Shown in pieces: positions 24,601 to 35,633 of a stretch of DNA of 64,000 bases (its first letter is position 1; each line of letters begins with the position of its first letter). Both the position numbers and the translations under genes were made by a program. Source of the DNA: Cyclospora cayetanensis (Eukaryota > Apicomplexa > Conoidasida > Eucoccidiorida > Eimeriidae). The stretch lies in assembly GCF_002999335.1 (NCBI RefSeq), contig NW_020312121.1, positions 20,268 through 84,267 of the forward strand. The letters are read 5' to 3'. The notes below the pieces were generated by a model. That model had not been told where the DNA came from and searched no databases. It worked only from the letters and a program-made list of their open reading frames with translations.

Positions 24601-24686
24601 AGGGCCGGATCGGAGAGGAGTTTCTCAGCGGAGAACAGGGATTGTAAAGAGCAACGGGTAGGCGAGTGTATTGTCGTGTTATGTTT
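21605..24686. other. repeat-poor intergenic DNA
   Basis: Base composition changes abruptly after the stop at 21604. CAG-type triplets disappear and only short frames (about 110 codons or fewer) remain on both strands, with no motif I recognise. It marks the left edge of the repeat-poor block and ends at the integrase remnant of the minus-strand retroelement. Confidence 0.6.
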
Positions 24687-25208
24687 TCATTCAGCACAAT
24701 GAAGAGACTCCAAACAAGCATTTTTGTTAGCACAAAGGCTTAGGCTGTGCAGGATAGGGTGATCGGGGAGCTCCGCCAACCCATCTGCCTCGGGGTGACT
24801 CGTAACGTCAGGTTGAGGGCAACGTGTAGGCGGGTGATAAAGGCACACCAAAACGCATCTGCGAAACCTCAAGTCCCTATGCGTGATGATACTCCTGGGC
24901 AATTCATGAAGCATTCTCCCTGTGGCAGAGCTGCAGCAAGGGGTCACACATGCACATATGCTGAGCCTGCCAACAAAGACGTGGATGATATGCTGCACCT
25001 TGACCCCCAAAAATCGAACAGCAAAGTTCGTAGTCAGATCAATCCAATTCCAGAAACCGTAAGGCTTTGCAAAGTTTCGTTTAAGAACGCCTTCACGATT
25101 TGGCCTGCCGACAATTTGGCCACGACAGTGCTTTCTGCTTTGCAGCGAGACGCATCCCTGGCCACCAGAAGGACCGTGAGAGATTGTGTGTTGCAGTGGG
25201 AACCCCAC
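24687..25208 (-). pseudogene. integrase remnant of retroelement copy 1
   Basis: A 173-codon frame on the minus strand has the layout of a retroelement integrase. It shows an HxxxxGG stretch recalling the zinc-binding N-terminus, WNWIDLTTNF (first core Asp region), HVFVGRLSICACVTPC (strand normally reading V-D-R-L-S-K), LPRSIITHRDLRFR (second core region) and HPEADGLAEL (usually HPETDGxxER). At the second catalytic position, where the family has S-D-R-D, this copy reads T-H-R-D, so the Asp is lost. The usual block between the last two motifs is shortened. It is the longest open piece of the element, yet not functional as read. Confidence 0.7.
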
Positions 25209-27335
25209 GGTGGCTCATAAGAACATGAATGCGTGCTTTGCGCGGAGCAGCATATATAAAAGCAATGAGTGTTCTGCTTTGCTTTGAGCCAGAGCACGCT
25301 TTTCTAGAGGTGATAGTGTTTCACGCCTTTGCCAGTAGATTTTGGGTTTTGCGAATTTGTGGGTGTTAAAAGCACCAGACACACGCGCTTTTCGAAAGAA
25401 ATCGTGCTGCACAATAATAAATCGATGGGGTGTTGCGAAGAAGCGTCGGTGACCATCCAGGTGATGCCCTTGGCAAGCTTTACTGCGGAAGTCGTACTGC
25501 AGGGGGCGTCAAAGCGCGATATAACCTTGGGACCCTGAAGACTCTTAGTAAGGTATTCTAAAAATTGATGGTCAATCTGTAGAGTAAAACGACGCCCATA
25601 TAACTAGTGCCGTCGTTCTTATTGCCCAGTACACCGCGTATAGCTCATTTTCCTGCATTCGACACCCCTGCTCGATTTTAGTGAAGCGACGAGAATAGTC
25701 AGCAATAATTTGGTGTTTTTGGAGACCTTGTAACCTGTTGAGAGAAAATAGCTCCCCGCCGGTTACGTCACTAGAATCGGCTGCTAGGAAGAATTGGCGC
25801 TCATACTAGGTTAGCACAACAGAGGATTTGGAAGGTAGCCCACAAGTGGTCCTGTCGCGGTATCAGCCTCCGCTGTCCAGATTACAGATACTCCCGTTTC
25901 CTACTTAGTTCAGCCAAAAGAGCAGCACTCCAAACAAATCCAAAAACAAAATTCTGGCTATAGAATGCAAGCCCGTAGAATTTTTTGATTTTTCAACATC
26001 GTAAGGAGTGCTTAAACGTAAAGACCACACTTTGATTGCTTGGATTTCAGCCATACCGAGCTCAATTGCTGCAACCAAAACACAAAATACCAGAAGCACG
26101 ATTGGTCTCATTATTGAATCAAACACTTGTTTCCCCTCATTTACCACTTGGTGTCTAGCAGCAGCCGACGCGCATGCCTTAGGCGCCGTAGGTGCTCTTA
26201 AATAACTTGGCTAACAACTGCGACGTCGTCCACGTTTACTACTATCTACCCCTCCTCTATAAGCTCACTAAGCTCCCTATATCATTTAAGTATGTAGCTC
26301 AGCTGGCGCTTTAACAAACCCAAATGGCATACAGGTTTACTCGATTGCGAGTACGAATAGGCAACGCCGTTTCATTCGCCTCAACAACAGGATGGATGTG
26401 GATTTGTGGAAACGTCTCCTTCACGTAGTAGTGGTAGACTGTAGATCCGTGTATTTTGTCTAACTATCTGGGGAAATGCGGCATTTGAAGCTTTAGTGTC
26501 AATGGATTGCTGTCCAGAAGCTTAAAGCCAGCGCACATTCCCCAACTACCGTCCTTTCTCAGCACAAACACCGGGTCGTGGCCCCCTGGACTTCAACCTT
26601 TCCAGCAAACCATTCTTCTGTCAGTCAAGCAAGTCTTGTTGCTATGGATAGCTCTGATATTGCGGAACATAGCCTGGGGCTGAGCCGAAGATTAGGTAAA
26701 TGCGGAGCGCCGGACTGTCAGCAGTTGGCCAGTCTGCTGGCAGGTCGTCATGAGACAACATATTCGCGAAACGCCCCTTATTATTTTATCGCATCTTCCC
26801 TTTCTCAGCAGAAGTTTAGGCTCTATCCCCTTATCAGAAACCAGCTACAGTCTAGGCGGGATGCGCTCCCAGAACCGTCTTTTCTTACTTCGCTGCTGAA
26901 CCGGCTGCATGGTTAGTCTTCCTCACATTGTTGAGCTACCGACTCTACTCCGCTCATCAGAGATGATAGAAGCATTGTGGAAGAGATCACAAGGCCCGTC
27001 GTCCTAGCACTGTCTGGCTCGATAGCCTCCAAAGCCTGCAGTAGTGGCCGCATGCGCGCCTTTGGTTGGGACACCTACGCTAGACCTAGGTTGACGTTTG
27101 CAGCACGGGGACAGCACAGAAGTCTCGGATCATGCTGACAGATCCTAAATCCAAGGCAAAGTGACATCTAACTGGCGCAGGCTTGCCAATATTCGCGTCC
27201 TGCCAGCCGTGAATAAGTCCGAGTGAAAGGGGCTGCCTCAGTCAGTACATAAGGATTGCACTTCTGCTACGTTTCCTTATATGACAGATCCACTCTGCAT
27301 CCCCTGTCAAGTAAATCTAGCACCTCTCGACTGCT
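24687..27335 (-). mobile_element. decayed Ty3/gypsy (chromovirus-like) retroelement, copy 1: PR-RT-RH-IN
   Basis: Read on the minus strand, blocks of gypsy-type pol appear in canonical order with stops and frame changes between them. They are a retropepsin-like remnant (LLDRGCRVDLS near 27330-27284); the upstream RT arm near 26730-26690 (GSAPGYVPQYQ); the RT core at about 26578-26480 (PVFVLRKDGSWGMCAGFKLL); a YxDD-box remnant NVDDVAVVS near 26238-26209; the connection domain at 26147-25905; RNase H at 25795-25560 (FFLAADSSDV, then a block like the usual YSR..ExELYAV..A); and integrase at 25208-24687. No intact frame spans the domains and I found no LTRs, so it is a dead copy. The family assignment rests on domain order and motif resemblance. 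Confidence 0.75.
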
Positions 27336-29875
27336 AATGTGAACTAGTATGAGCGCAAAAATGACGCGTAATGGGTCTCCAGTGTCTACTATATCCTCTG
27401 CAGCACCCTTTACCCTGTCGCAGCGCTTGTGAGGGGCTTCCCGTCTCCGCTGTGCGTTTCTGGCCATTCCAGCAGCGTCCTTCCGCTGCGCCCAGTAACG
27501 CTGTTCGTGCTCTCTGACTCTTACTTGCGTTTGAAGCCTCGGATTGTATTACCCAGTCCCCCATAATGAGACAAGTTTGTCTCTGGAGGCTGGCTGGAGC
27601 CGCTTAGGAGCGCAGGTTCCTGCTGGTTTCCTTTTAAGCGACCCCCTAGACTATAGCCTATGGCCAATTGACACCGCCCCGACATCCACAGATTTTAAAT
27701 ACCTCTTTGTTGCTTTCCTTTCAGAGAAGACAAGGGAAACTCGCTTTCTTGCTCATGAACCCTTGTTTACTCACCGTTTCCGGAAGCCCCACAGGACGGC
27801 TGCTTTATCGATGAGTCGCTGCTTACCCTGCGGCCACGTGACGTGATACTTCAGCTAGACCTGAGAAAACCACTGCCACGCACCTCTTGCCTACGTTGTA
27901 TCTTTGACAAATCAAAACTTCCCGTTTCGCGAAATAGATATCTCTCGATAAAGCCCCTTGTTTTAGCTTTCTCACTTCGCCCAAAGCTTGCTAGCGTGCT
28001 TATTTCGGCATAGCCACAGCAGGGCGTGAATCAAGCCTTGAAATGGAGTGATATCTGAAACCAGACGATCTAGTGCACATGAACATATTTGTGACTGAAG
28101 TATTTCTTACTCCAATTGACAGGCCGCAAGCAGCACCCATTCCTTCATCTCGGGGGTACAACAGGAGGTGCATATCAACCGGATTTTTGAGTATTCGAGG
28201 TTTTGCCCATCTTTAAGACCACCACGCTTATCTGGTAGGCATAACGTGATGTGCACAGCCATCAGCATCTGGGTGGCTGAGAGATCATGCCTTCCCACCC
28301 GCTGCGGAGTTCCTGCATTAACATCAGCTTGCAGGCCAGACTCGGCCGCCAGCATCGTGGCGCAGGCAGCTCTCATCGCCTTATAAATTTTTGAGCCTGT
28401 TGCCAGCTAAAACCAACTATTGGATCGGGAAATGCTTTAATCGAAATCAGACAACCATTTCAGGGGAACTAATGTCCTCCTGCGCCTACAACCAATGGAA
28501 GAACAATTAGCAAGTGCTTTTGGCTACAGTAAAGCATGGTTGCGTTCCCTCGTTCTTTATTGCGGCTTCTATCTTGCTTCCATCTACTTACCTAGTTGAT
28601 GCAGGAACCCGTTACCAAGATACATTAGAGCCTGTGGAACTTGCATTCACTTGAGACACCGAGATATCGTGACATCCGGGAGACATTTAATTCCAGATTC
28701 GATACAAATTTCATTCGAAGTTATTGTGTGTTCCCAAAAGAGCTCTCGGCTTACCCTGCCCTCCCCACCTAGAGCTCCCGACGTGAGAGAAAAAGGACGG
28801 CGAGAATGCGCGTAGCCATGTTTTTAAGCTCCCCGGGGGTTCGCAGCTTGTTGCGTGTAGCATCCAGCGCACGGGCACACGATATTGCATCTTATCGTAT
28901 CATGCTAAGACTTCTCTGCAGCAAACAAGATATACGAGCAGACAAGCCGATTGGTCAATTGCTTACTAAGTCTCTGCTAAATATAACCGGTGAAGTAGAA
29001 AGCGGTCAAGTGTAGCTGAGCCCGCCAAAGTGGGCTTGAGGCAAGAACTAACTCACAACAGTCGACTAAGGCAGCATTGGTTATCCACAAATGTCTAGTG
29101 CTGCCTTAACAGCTTGAGCATGGTATGTCACGCGAATGCGCCAGCCGGATGAGCGCAGACTATTGCCCGCCCTTCCACGTTTTACAACTGTTCTGTCACC
29201 CCTCAGACGGTGGCTTCACAATGGCAAGTGGACCTCATAGTGTCAGCCTTTGGAGCTTACATATCCGTCGTGAGTCATGATGAAGAACCTCTAAAGCTCA
29301 AGTGGATGCTACACTTTGTCTGAGCAATGCAATGGTTGTAGCAAAGCTATGCCTAGCAAAGACAGTTGTATGGTTACAAAGGACGTGTGGACGAAATAGG
29401 TCACTGCGGAAGATATGGGAATGCTTCGTTGGGGGAGGAAAGGTTAAGGCTTTGAAGCTTAGGGCTTTGTGTTGAGGTTGCAGTGCTACGAGTCGACCAG
29501 CCCCGCCGTGGCAGTCTCCCACTCTGTTGGTTCGCCCCACAGCTGAGGGGAGAGAGCTGTTATGCTTCATGTTGCCGTGATTCTCTCCTCAGTGGTCTAT
29601 TGTTCCCTGAGTTTCAGGGTTTGTGGTCTAGGAATAAGAGGCCCTGTCGTCGTTTCTGCAGTATTGGCGGAGGCGTCCCAGGGGGCCCTCACTCCATAGA
29701 AGGGACTCGCAGGAGTGCTTGTCTTCTTCCGCTTTTCCCTTTGCTTTTAGAGCACCCTCTTTGAGGGTTTAGCCCACTGTGCCAATATTCTGCTCTGATG
29801 TCGCAATCCGGACAGAGGACGCCTACGACCATAGAGCCCGTAGGCTCGACCCCCTTCGAGGCCGCGAGTTTAGGG
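27336..29875. other. repeat-poor intergenic DNA upstream of CTP synthase
   Basis: No gene is supported. A minus-strand frame at 28376-28107 lies where a gag of retroelement copy 1 could be, but it has no zinc knuckle or other diagnostic motif. The CTP synthase promoter must be in the last part of this stretch. An alternative ATG at 29798, in frame with the CTP synthase start, would add 26 residues. Confidence 0.5.
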
Positions 29876-32424
29876 ATGAAGTTCCTCGTGGTTACAGGGG
29901 GAACTATGAGCGGATTAGGCAAGGGTACTACAATAAGCAGCATTGGTAGGACGTCTGTATCACCCTTATCAACAAGAGTGAAGCCCCTATTTGCCCCTTC
30001 CACCCCATTGCCTTCCCCCCTCCCCCCCCCGACGCTCCCTCCGAGTTGACCTCGCAGGGAACATAAAAGGCGGAGACATGAGAAACCCTTCTACCCGTAG
30101 AATGGGCGCGTGCTCCTCCTGACGAATAGCGACGCAGACGGCCTTCGAGGGGCCCCCTACAGAACCTGCAATTGATCAGCATCTCCCCACCAAGTTTTCC
30201 TTCGTTCCACAATACAGAGAGAGTATGCTGTCAAGCAGCAGCAGCTTTTTTCTTCCGAGTGCGCGCATTTGTGTGGCTTTTTTCAGGTGTCGTACTGCGG
30301 GCTCACGGAGTGCGTATTTCTGCGATTAAAATTGACCCATACCTCAACGTGGACGCCGGGACCATGAGCCCGTATGAGCATGGGGAGTGCTACGTCTTAG
30401 ACGATGGAGCAGAAGTTGACTTAGACTTGGGCAACTATGAGCGGTTCTTGGGTGTGTCTCTCTGTGGGGAGCACAATGTAACGAGCGGCAAGGTGTACCA
30501 GCAAGTTATTGGGGGAGAGAGGGAAGGCGTCTACTTGGGGAAGACTGTGCAGATGGTGCCACACGTGACAGACGCGGTGCAGCGTTGGATTCTCAAGGTG
30601 GCCTCCCGACCCGTGGATGACAGCAGGATGCCCCCAGACGTTTGCCTCATAGAAGTGGGGGGAACTGTTGGAGACATTGAGAGCGCAGTGTACCTGGAGG
30701 CCATCCAGCAGCTAAGCCGCAAAGTTGGGTTGCAGAACTTTTGTTTGGCGCACGTCTCTTATGTTCCTTTCATCGGGGAGCAGAAGACCAAGCCGACGCA
30801 GCATGGAGTCAAGGTGAATCTGAGACCCTCTGTCGACCTTCCAGCTGCACTGCCATTCCTGAAAAGGCTGCCTTTAGAGGTCGTGGGCTGTGGTAATGTT
30901 GCGGTTGCGTCATGCTGTTGGTGCTGATGCTGCAGGAGTTACGCGGCGCAGGGCTTGCCCCCGACTTTCTTTTCTGCCGGAGTGAACAGCCCCTGACGGA
31001 GGCCGCAAAACAAAAGATCTCGCTTTTTGCGCAAGTGCAGCCAGAGCACGTGAGTCTTAGGTCCCCCTTTTTACGATCTGCCACTCGCCCCATAATATAT
31101 CCGCTTCTTACCCCCGCTATGCGTGCTGAGCTGTGTCTGTGTTAGGTTTTCTCGGTGCACAACTGCGAGAACATCTACAAAGTGCCACTCCTCCTGGAAG
31201 ATCAGGAGCTCTCTACACGACTCATCCAGGTGGGTGCTAGGCCCCCGCTTAGCCCGTGGGATCAATATGGTGGATAGCTCTCATTATCGGTGTGCTGCAT
31301 GTCTCGCTGTATATCTGTGACTGCGTGCATCCCTTGACCCTCCCGCCTACCGCTCTGTGCATCAGAGCCTCTGTCTCGAATTCCCTTGCTGCCTCCTTAT
31401 TTTCTCACGAAGGAAGACCACTCTTTGCATGCTTTGGTGTCCTGCGTTATTTTCGACGTTCTTTTTTGTCTTGCTTCCCGCGCCGCAGCGCTTGGGCCTC
31501 GACTCCAAGGAGCTGCAAAGCCGTTCGTCTTCAGCTGTTTCCCTTGGCGGGTGGAGGATGATGGCCGAACGTCTGCTTATGGCCTCCCCAGGTTCCCCCA
31601 AGTCGGTGTGCATTGGCATTGTGGGCAAGTACACGGGGCTGACGGATTCTTATTTGTCCGTACTGAAAGCCCTAGAGCACGCGGCCATGGAGGCGGGTTT
31701 GGGTTTAGCACTTAAATGGATAGAAAGTAGCAGTCTGGAGGACGAGAAGGGGGAGGGCTACGCCGATGCCTGGAAGGCGCTTAAGAGTGTAGACGGAGTG
31801 GTCTGCCCCGGAGGATTCGGAGATCGAGGAATCTGGGGCAAGGCACTCAGCGCGCAGCATTGCAGAGAAACTGCCAAGCCGTACCTTGGCATTTGCCTTG
31901 GCATGCAAACGGCGGTCATTGAGATAGCGCGCTCACTCTTGGGGCTGCGCGAGGCGGACTCAGAGGAGTTTAACCCGAACACCCCTCACCCCGTCGTCGT
32001 CTCCATGCCAGAGCACACAACGGGTAACAAGGGGAGCAGCATGAGGCTGGGCAAGCGGGCCACCATCATCAGGGACAAACACTCGCTCACTGCCAGGTTG
32101 TATGGTGGAGAGCCAGTTGTAGATGAGCGGCACCGACACAGGTATGAGGTAAACCCACAGTATGTGCAGCAGATTGAGGCCAAGGGCCTTAAATTTGTGG
32201 GGCAAGACGAGAGGGGGCAGCGCATGGAGATTGCCGAGCTCCAGGATCATCCCTTCTTCATATGTACACAGTTCCACCCGGAATTCACCTCTCGCCCTCT
32301 TAGACCGTCACCTGTATTCCTGGGCCTCATTCTAGCCGCTGCGGGAACACTACAGGATCGCCTCAAGCAGAACGGGGGATTCCTCAGGCCAGGGAGTGCC
32401 TATGCCGAGCATATGCACAGCTAA
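29876..32424 (+). CDS. CTP synthase, 5 exons
   Basis: Makes CTP from UTP, ATP and glutamine-derived ammonia, the last step of de novo pyrimidine nucleotide synthesis, in the cytosol. Exons 29876-29945, 30287-30813, 30936-31049, 31146-31229 and 31489-32424 all close in phase and give 576 residues, usual for the family. The N-terminal synthase domain starts with the P-loop [13 protein letters not shown] (residues 5-17), followed by [22 protein letters not shown] and [13 protein letters not shown]. The C-terminal class I glutamine amidotransferase domain has the nucleophile in GICLGMQ (Cys about 401) and the FHPEFTSRP motif (His about 528, Glu about 530). All key residues are present, so the enzyme should be active. 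I chose the ATG at 29876 because the protein then begins MKFLVVTGG, as in other CTP synthases. No amino-acid repeats interrupt it, unlike genes in the flanking repeat-rich blocks. Confidence 0.95.
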
Positions 32425-35400
32425 ATATTGCAGGAAAACCGCATGGGGTTCTTCCAATTGTGATCATAGAACCCACATTTTTCTCAACACGCGCCCTCCA
32501 GAGCTGACGGCGGTAGCTTTCAACTCAGCAGGAACAGCAGCCCTGTAGCGAAGATGGCAAACAGACTGTGGTGCCACGCACCAGCCAGGCCCTGTATTGT
32601 CTCGGCGGCACTCGTAGATAGGGAATAATTAGGTGGCAGGGGTTCATTTGAGCAAAACTGGGAGGCTGGCGCGGGTTAGAGAGGGAGTGATGTCCCTTAA
32701 GTCATCGCTCTCCAACCAAGAACTGGTGCAACTTGGGCTGGCGCAGCCAGGTCTTGCTTTTGCTTTCGCATATAACTACGGATTCAGCAGCACTGGCGGC
32801 TACCCTCTGAGGAGAGCACCCTATTGGCAATATTTGTATTGCTCGCGACACTGTAACAAGTGCACGCGCTCCAAATCTTCATGTCATGCTACCTGACTCT
32901 CACTTCTATTGGACTCATAAAGCTAGCAGGACGCAGATGCTGGATCAGGCACTCAGACGGAACTTTAGCAGCCATGAATTTCCTGCCGTAATTCACGCTG
33001 TGAATTAAGCTTTCGTAACGCTCTTCCTAGAGGACTATCACCTCTTTTCCGTGTAGCCCCGGTCGTCGTACAACTGAGCAACAGGCAATACATCTTCTAG
33101 CGGAGCCCTAAGCTGAAATAGGCACTTTTGCCCTATCCAAAGGGCGCGTGCAGCTCTAAGCTAGATTCACCGAGACCTCATTTCTTTCGCAAAGAAATCT
33201 ATTTGACTAGTCGTTCCATGAATGAGTGAATGCATTCTTCGCTTAACTGCTTTCTTCCTTGAAGCAACCTGGTGCGTGGCGCGCCAGTAGCGGATGCAAG
33301 GAACTTCTCTAGAGGGCACGCTATAAGCCTCTGTGGTGGCTGCTTGTCAGTCTGGGCAAACGTTACGCCTGCTGGTCTGTCACGCGAAAGTAAAATTCTA
33401 TGTGGAGGTGCCAGATGTTTAGCCCCTACAGCTTTCTACCTTTCTGGGCGTTTCTGCAATGTGTGCGGGTGTATATTTATAAGTCCGCAGAGGGCCAAGC
33501 TGCGCTATAGCACTTTACGCTGCACTGTATCGAACGAAGAATTAGTTCGGGGCTGGATCTTCAGCTCGTCTATTCGTATTCTCTATACGTTGCTCTGCGT
33601 AACTGTGTACCACTATACTGCGTGACAGTATGTGCGATTGCTCGAGTGCTCACAGGAAGCAGCCACTGGCACCCCAGCTGGCTTATCTGTCATTAGGCAC
33701 TGCCTCGGATTCAGGGGAAGGAAAGGGGAGAACGCTCCTGGAAGGTACTGTAGATACCTCTACTAGCTTTTGCTGTGGGTTTTGGGCTGAAGCCCCGTAT
33801 TACGGACGCCGTAAAACTGGGCTACAATATTCCAGTACTCCGACTTTTCTTTTGCGGTATCTCGGCTTGCTAGAAGCATGCTCATTTCTATTCCTGCTGC
33901 TCCGTGTGTCAAACTGATTCTCCACATTACACCTGTTCGCAAAAATAGTTCCTCCTTGAATGATCAATGTGTTGACTCCATATCGAGACCCTGTACCCAA
34001 AATACATCCAAACTACCATTCTTAATTAGTGTATCTCCAACGTGGCTAGCTTTCTGCCTCCTGCCCTCTATTAGCACGATTTCTTCCTCGATGGTGAGGA
34101 ACAGCCAGATTGCATAGTCGTTTCACCCCTCTGAGCTTCCCAAAGCTTCACACCCCGTTGCACATAGCCACGCGGCGTTCTTTTCTGTGACATAAAAACA
34201 AAACCACCCAGTCCGCATATTCACTTCCCTAATGGGTATATATTGAGCATCATTAGCGAAGCAAAGTTTTTCTAGCTTGGCCCTTTACATCTGCTGCATG
34301 TCCTAGCAAGTCTTAGCAGCGTGGCTCCTGCAGCTATATGTTAGACAAGCTTGACCTCGCTTGCATAATAGAAGTCATATACAAGGGAAAATGAGAAATA
34401 GTAAGCAGAGAGAGCGCCTTTCGACAGGCGTTATAACGAGACGCCTAGCCCCCAAGAACATTCAAACAAGAGCAGACTATAATGTCATCTCCTTCTCTCT
34501 ACCTTTGCCCCTCACTCCACAGGAATCCAGACTAATGAAGGAAAGGCGAACACAGCTGCGAACATCTTGTGTACCTTATATAAGCTCCACCTTGCATCCG
34601 CACACACAGACATCGCATATAGCTACACATACATTCTCATCGTTTAGCTTTGATGGCCTCAGTCAACAACAAGTGGGCTCTGAGAGCCGCTGACTCCTAC
34701 AGACGGTAGATTAAAATTCAGGTAGATTCTAAATATAGGGTTGAATCTGCCAGTGCTACTTCGGTAGACACGGGGAGCGGCTCGATTCCGGCATGGGCCC
34801 GTCTGGTTCTCTTCCATGTTTTGCCCAGAACGAAACGAATCTACATGAAATTTGCTGAACATGCCAAAAACTCAAGGGAGACGTAAATTTTTGGCACATT
34901 CTGAGGCGATGCAAGCATGTACAATCGATCAATCTTGCTTGACTGTAAGAGACTGCAATGCAGCATCTCAAGCAAGGGCTGTCTCCTCGGGTGGACGCAG
35001 ACCAGACGAAGTGCTGCTATGGGAGGTATTGAGTGAAATATAACAGGAAAAATATGTGATTCCGGATATATGCAGGAGGAGTATCCGTAAAACTGTGACC
35101 AGTATATTCACTATTGTCGGTTTGCCCGCCGTCGGCGTTGGACTGACGGATGGAGGTGCGCAGACCGCTGGGAAGGTCCCCTAGTACGCCTCACCCAGTG
35201 TTGAACCCGCCCACCGTATTATTTTATTTTTGAAGAGAACATAAATAGTGTCATTCTGCCCCTAAAATTAGTACGGGCTTATCTGTTGGGGAAGGCAGAA
35301 GGAAGGCAGTTGCCCTGCTCACTGGACCATGATAGCTAAATGCGCTTAAAAGGCCCTTCCCTTCTACACCGAACTCCCGTTGCCAGAGGCAGTAAGCTTC

Positions 35401-35633
35401 AGACTTGGGTGACTCTATCTTACCGCTTGTATCCCTTACTCTTTTGTGTTTACTTTTCCTCAGCATTCTAACTGAACTACCCAAGGCTCTTAGTCCTTCG
35501 TGCGCCTCTCCATATCGCGTAGCGTGTTTAAAGCCTGGGATTTTGCAGCTTGTGTATCTTTTTATTTGCTGCTTTTTGGTTCCTATTAGCTTAAGCTTAT
35601 TCTCATCATTAACAACTGCCCAAACTGCTGACA
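32425..35633. other. repeat-poor intergenic DNA with possible integrase scraps near 32.8-33.4 kb
   Basis: No intact gene seen. On the plus strand around 32835-32895 a Cys pair in HCNKCTRSKSSCH resembles the zinc-binding tail of retroelement integrases, and CLSVWANVTPAGLS near 33345-33386 resembles the matching core strand of copy 1. The spacing is too long and the match too short to be certain. 33630-35630 holds nothing recognised; the NTPase promoter lies at its right end. Confidence 0.35.

Noticed and set aside
24747..25220. 157-codon plus-strand frame
   Set aside because: Antisense to the integrase remnant, which has recognisable motifs; the plus reading has none.
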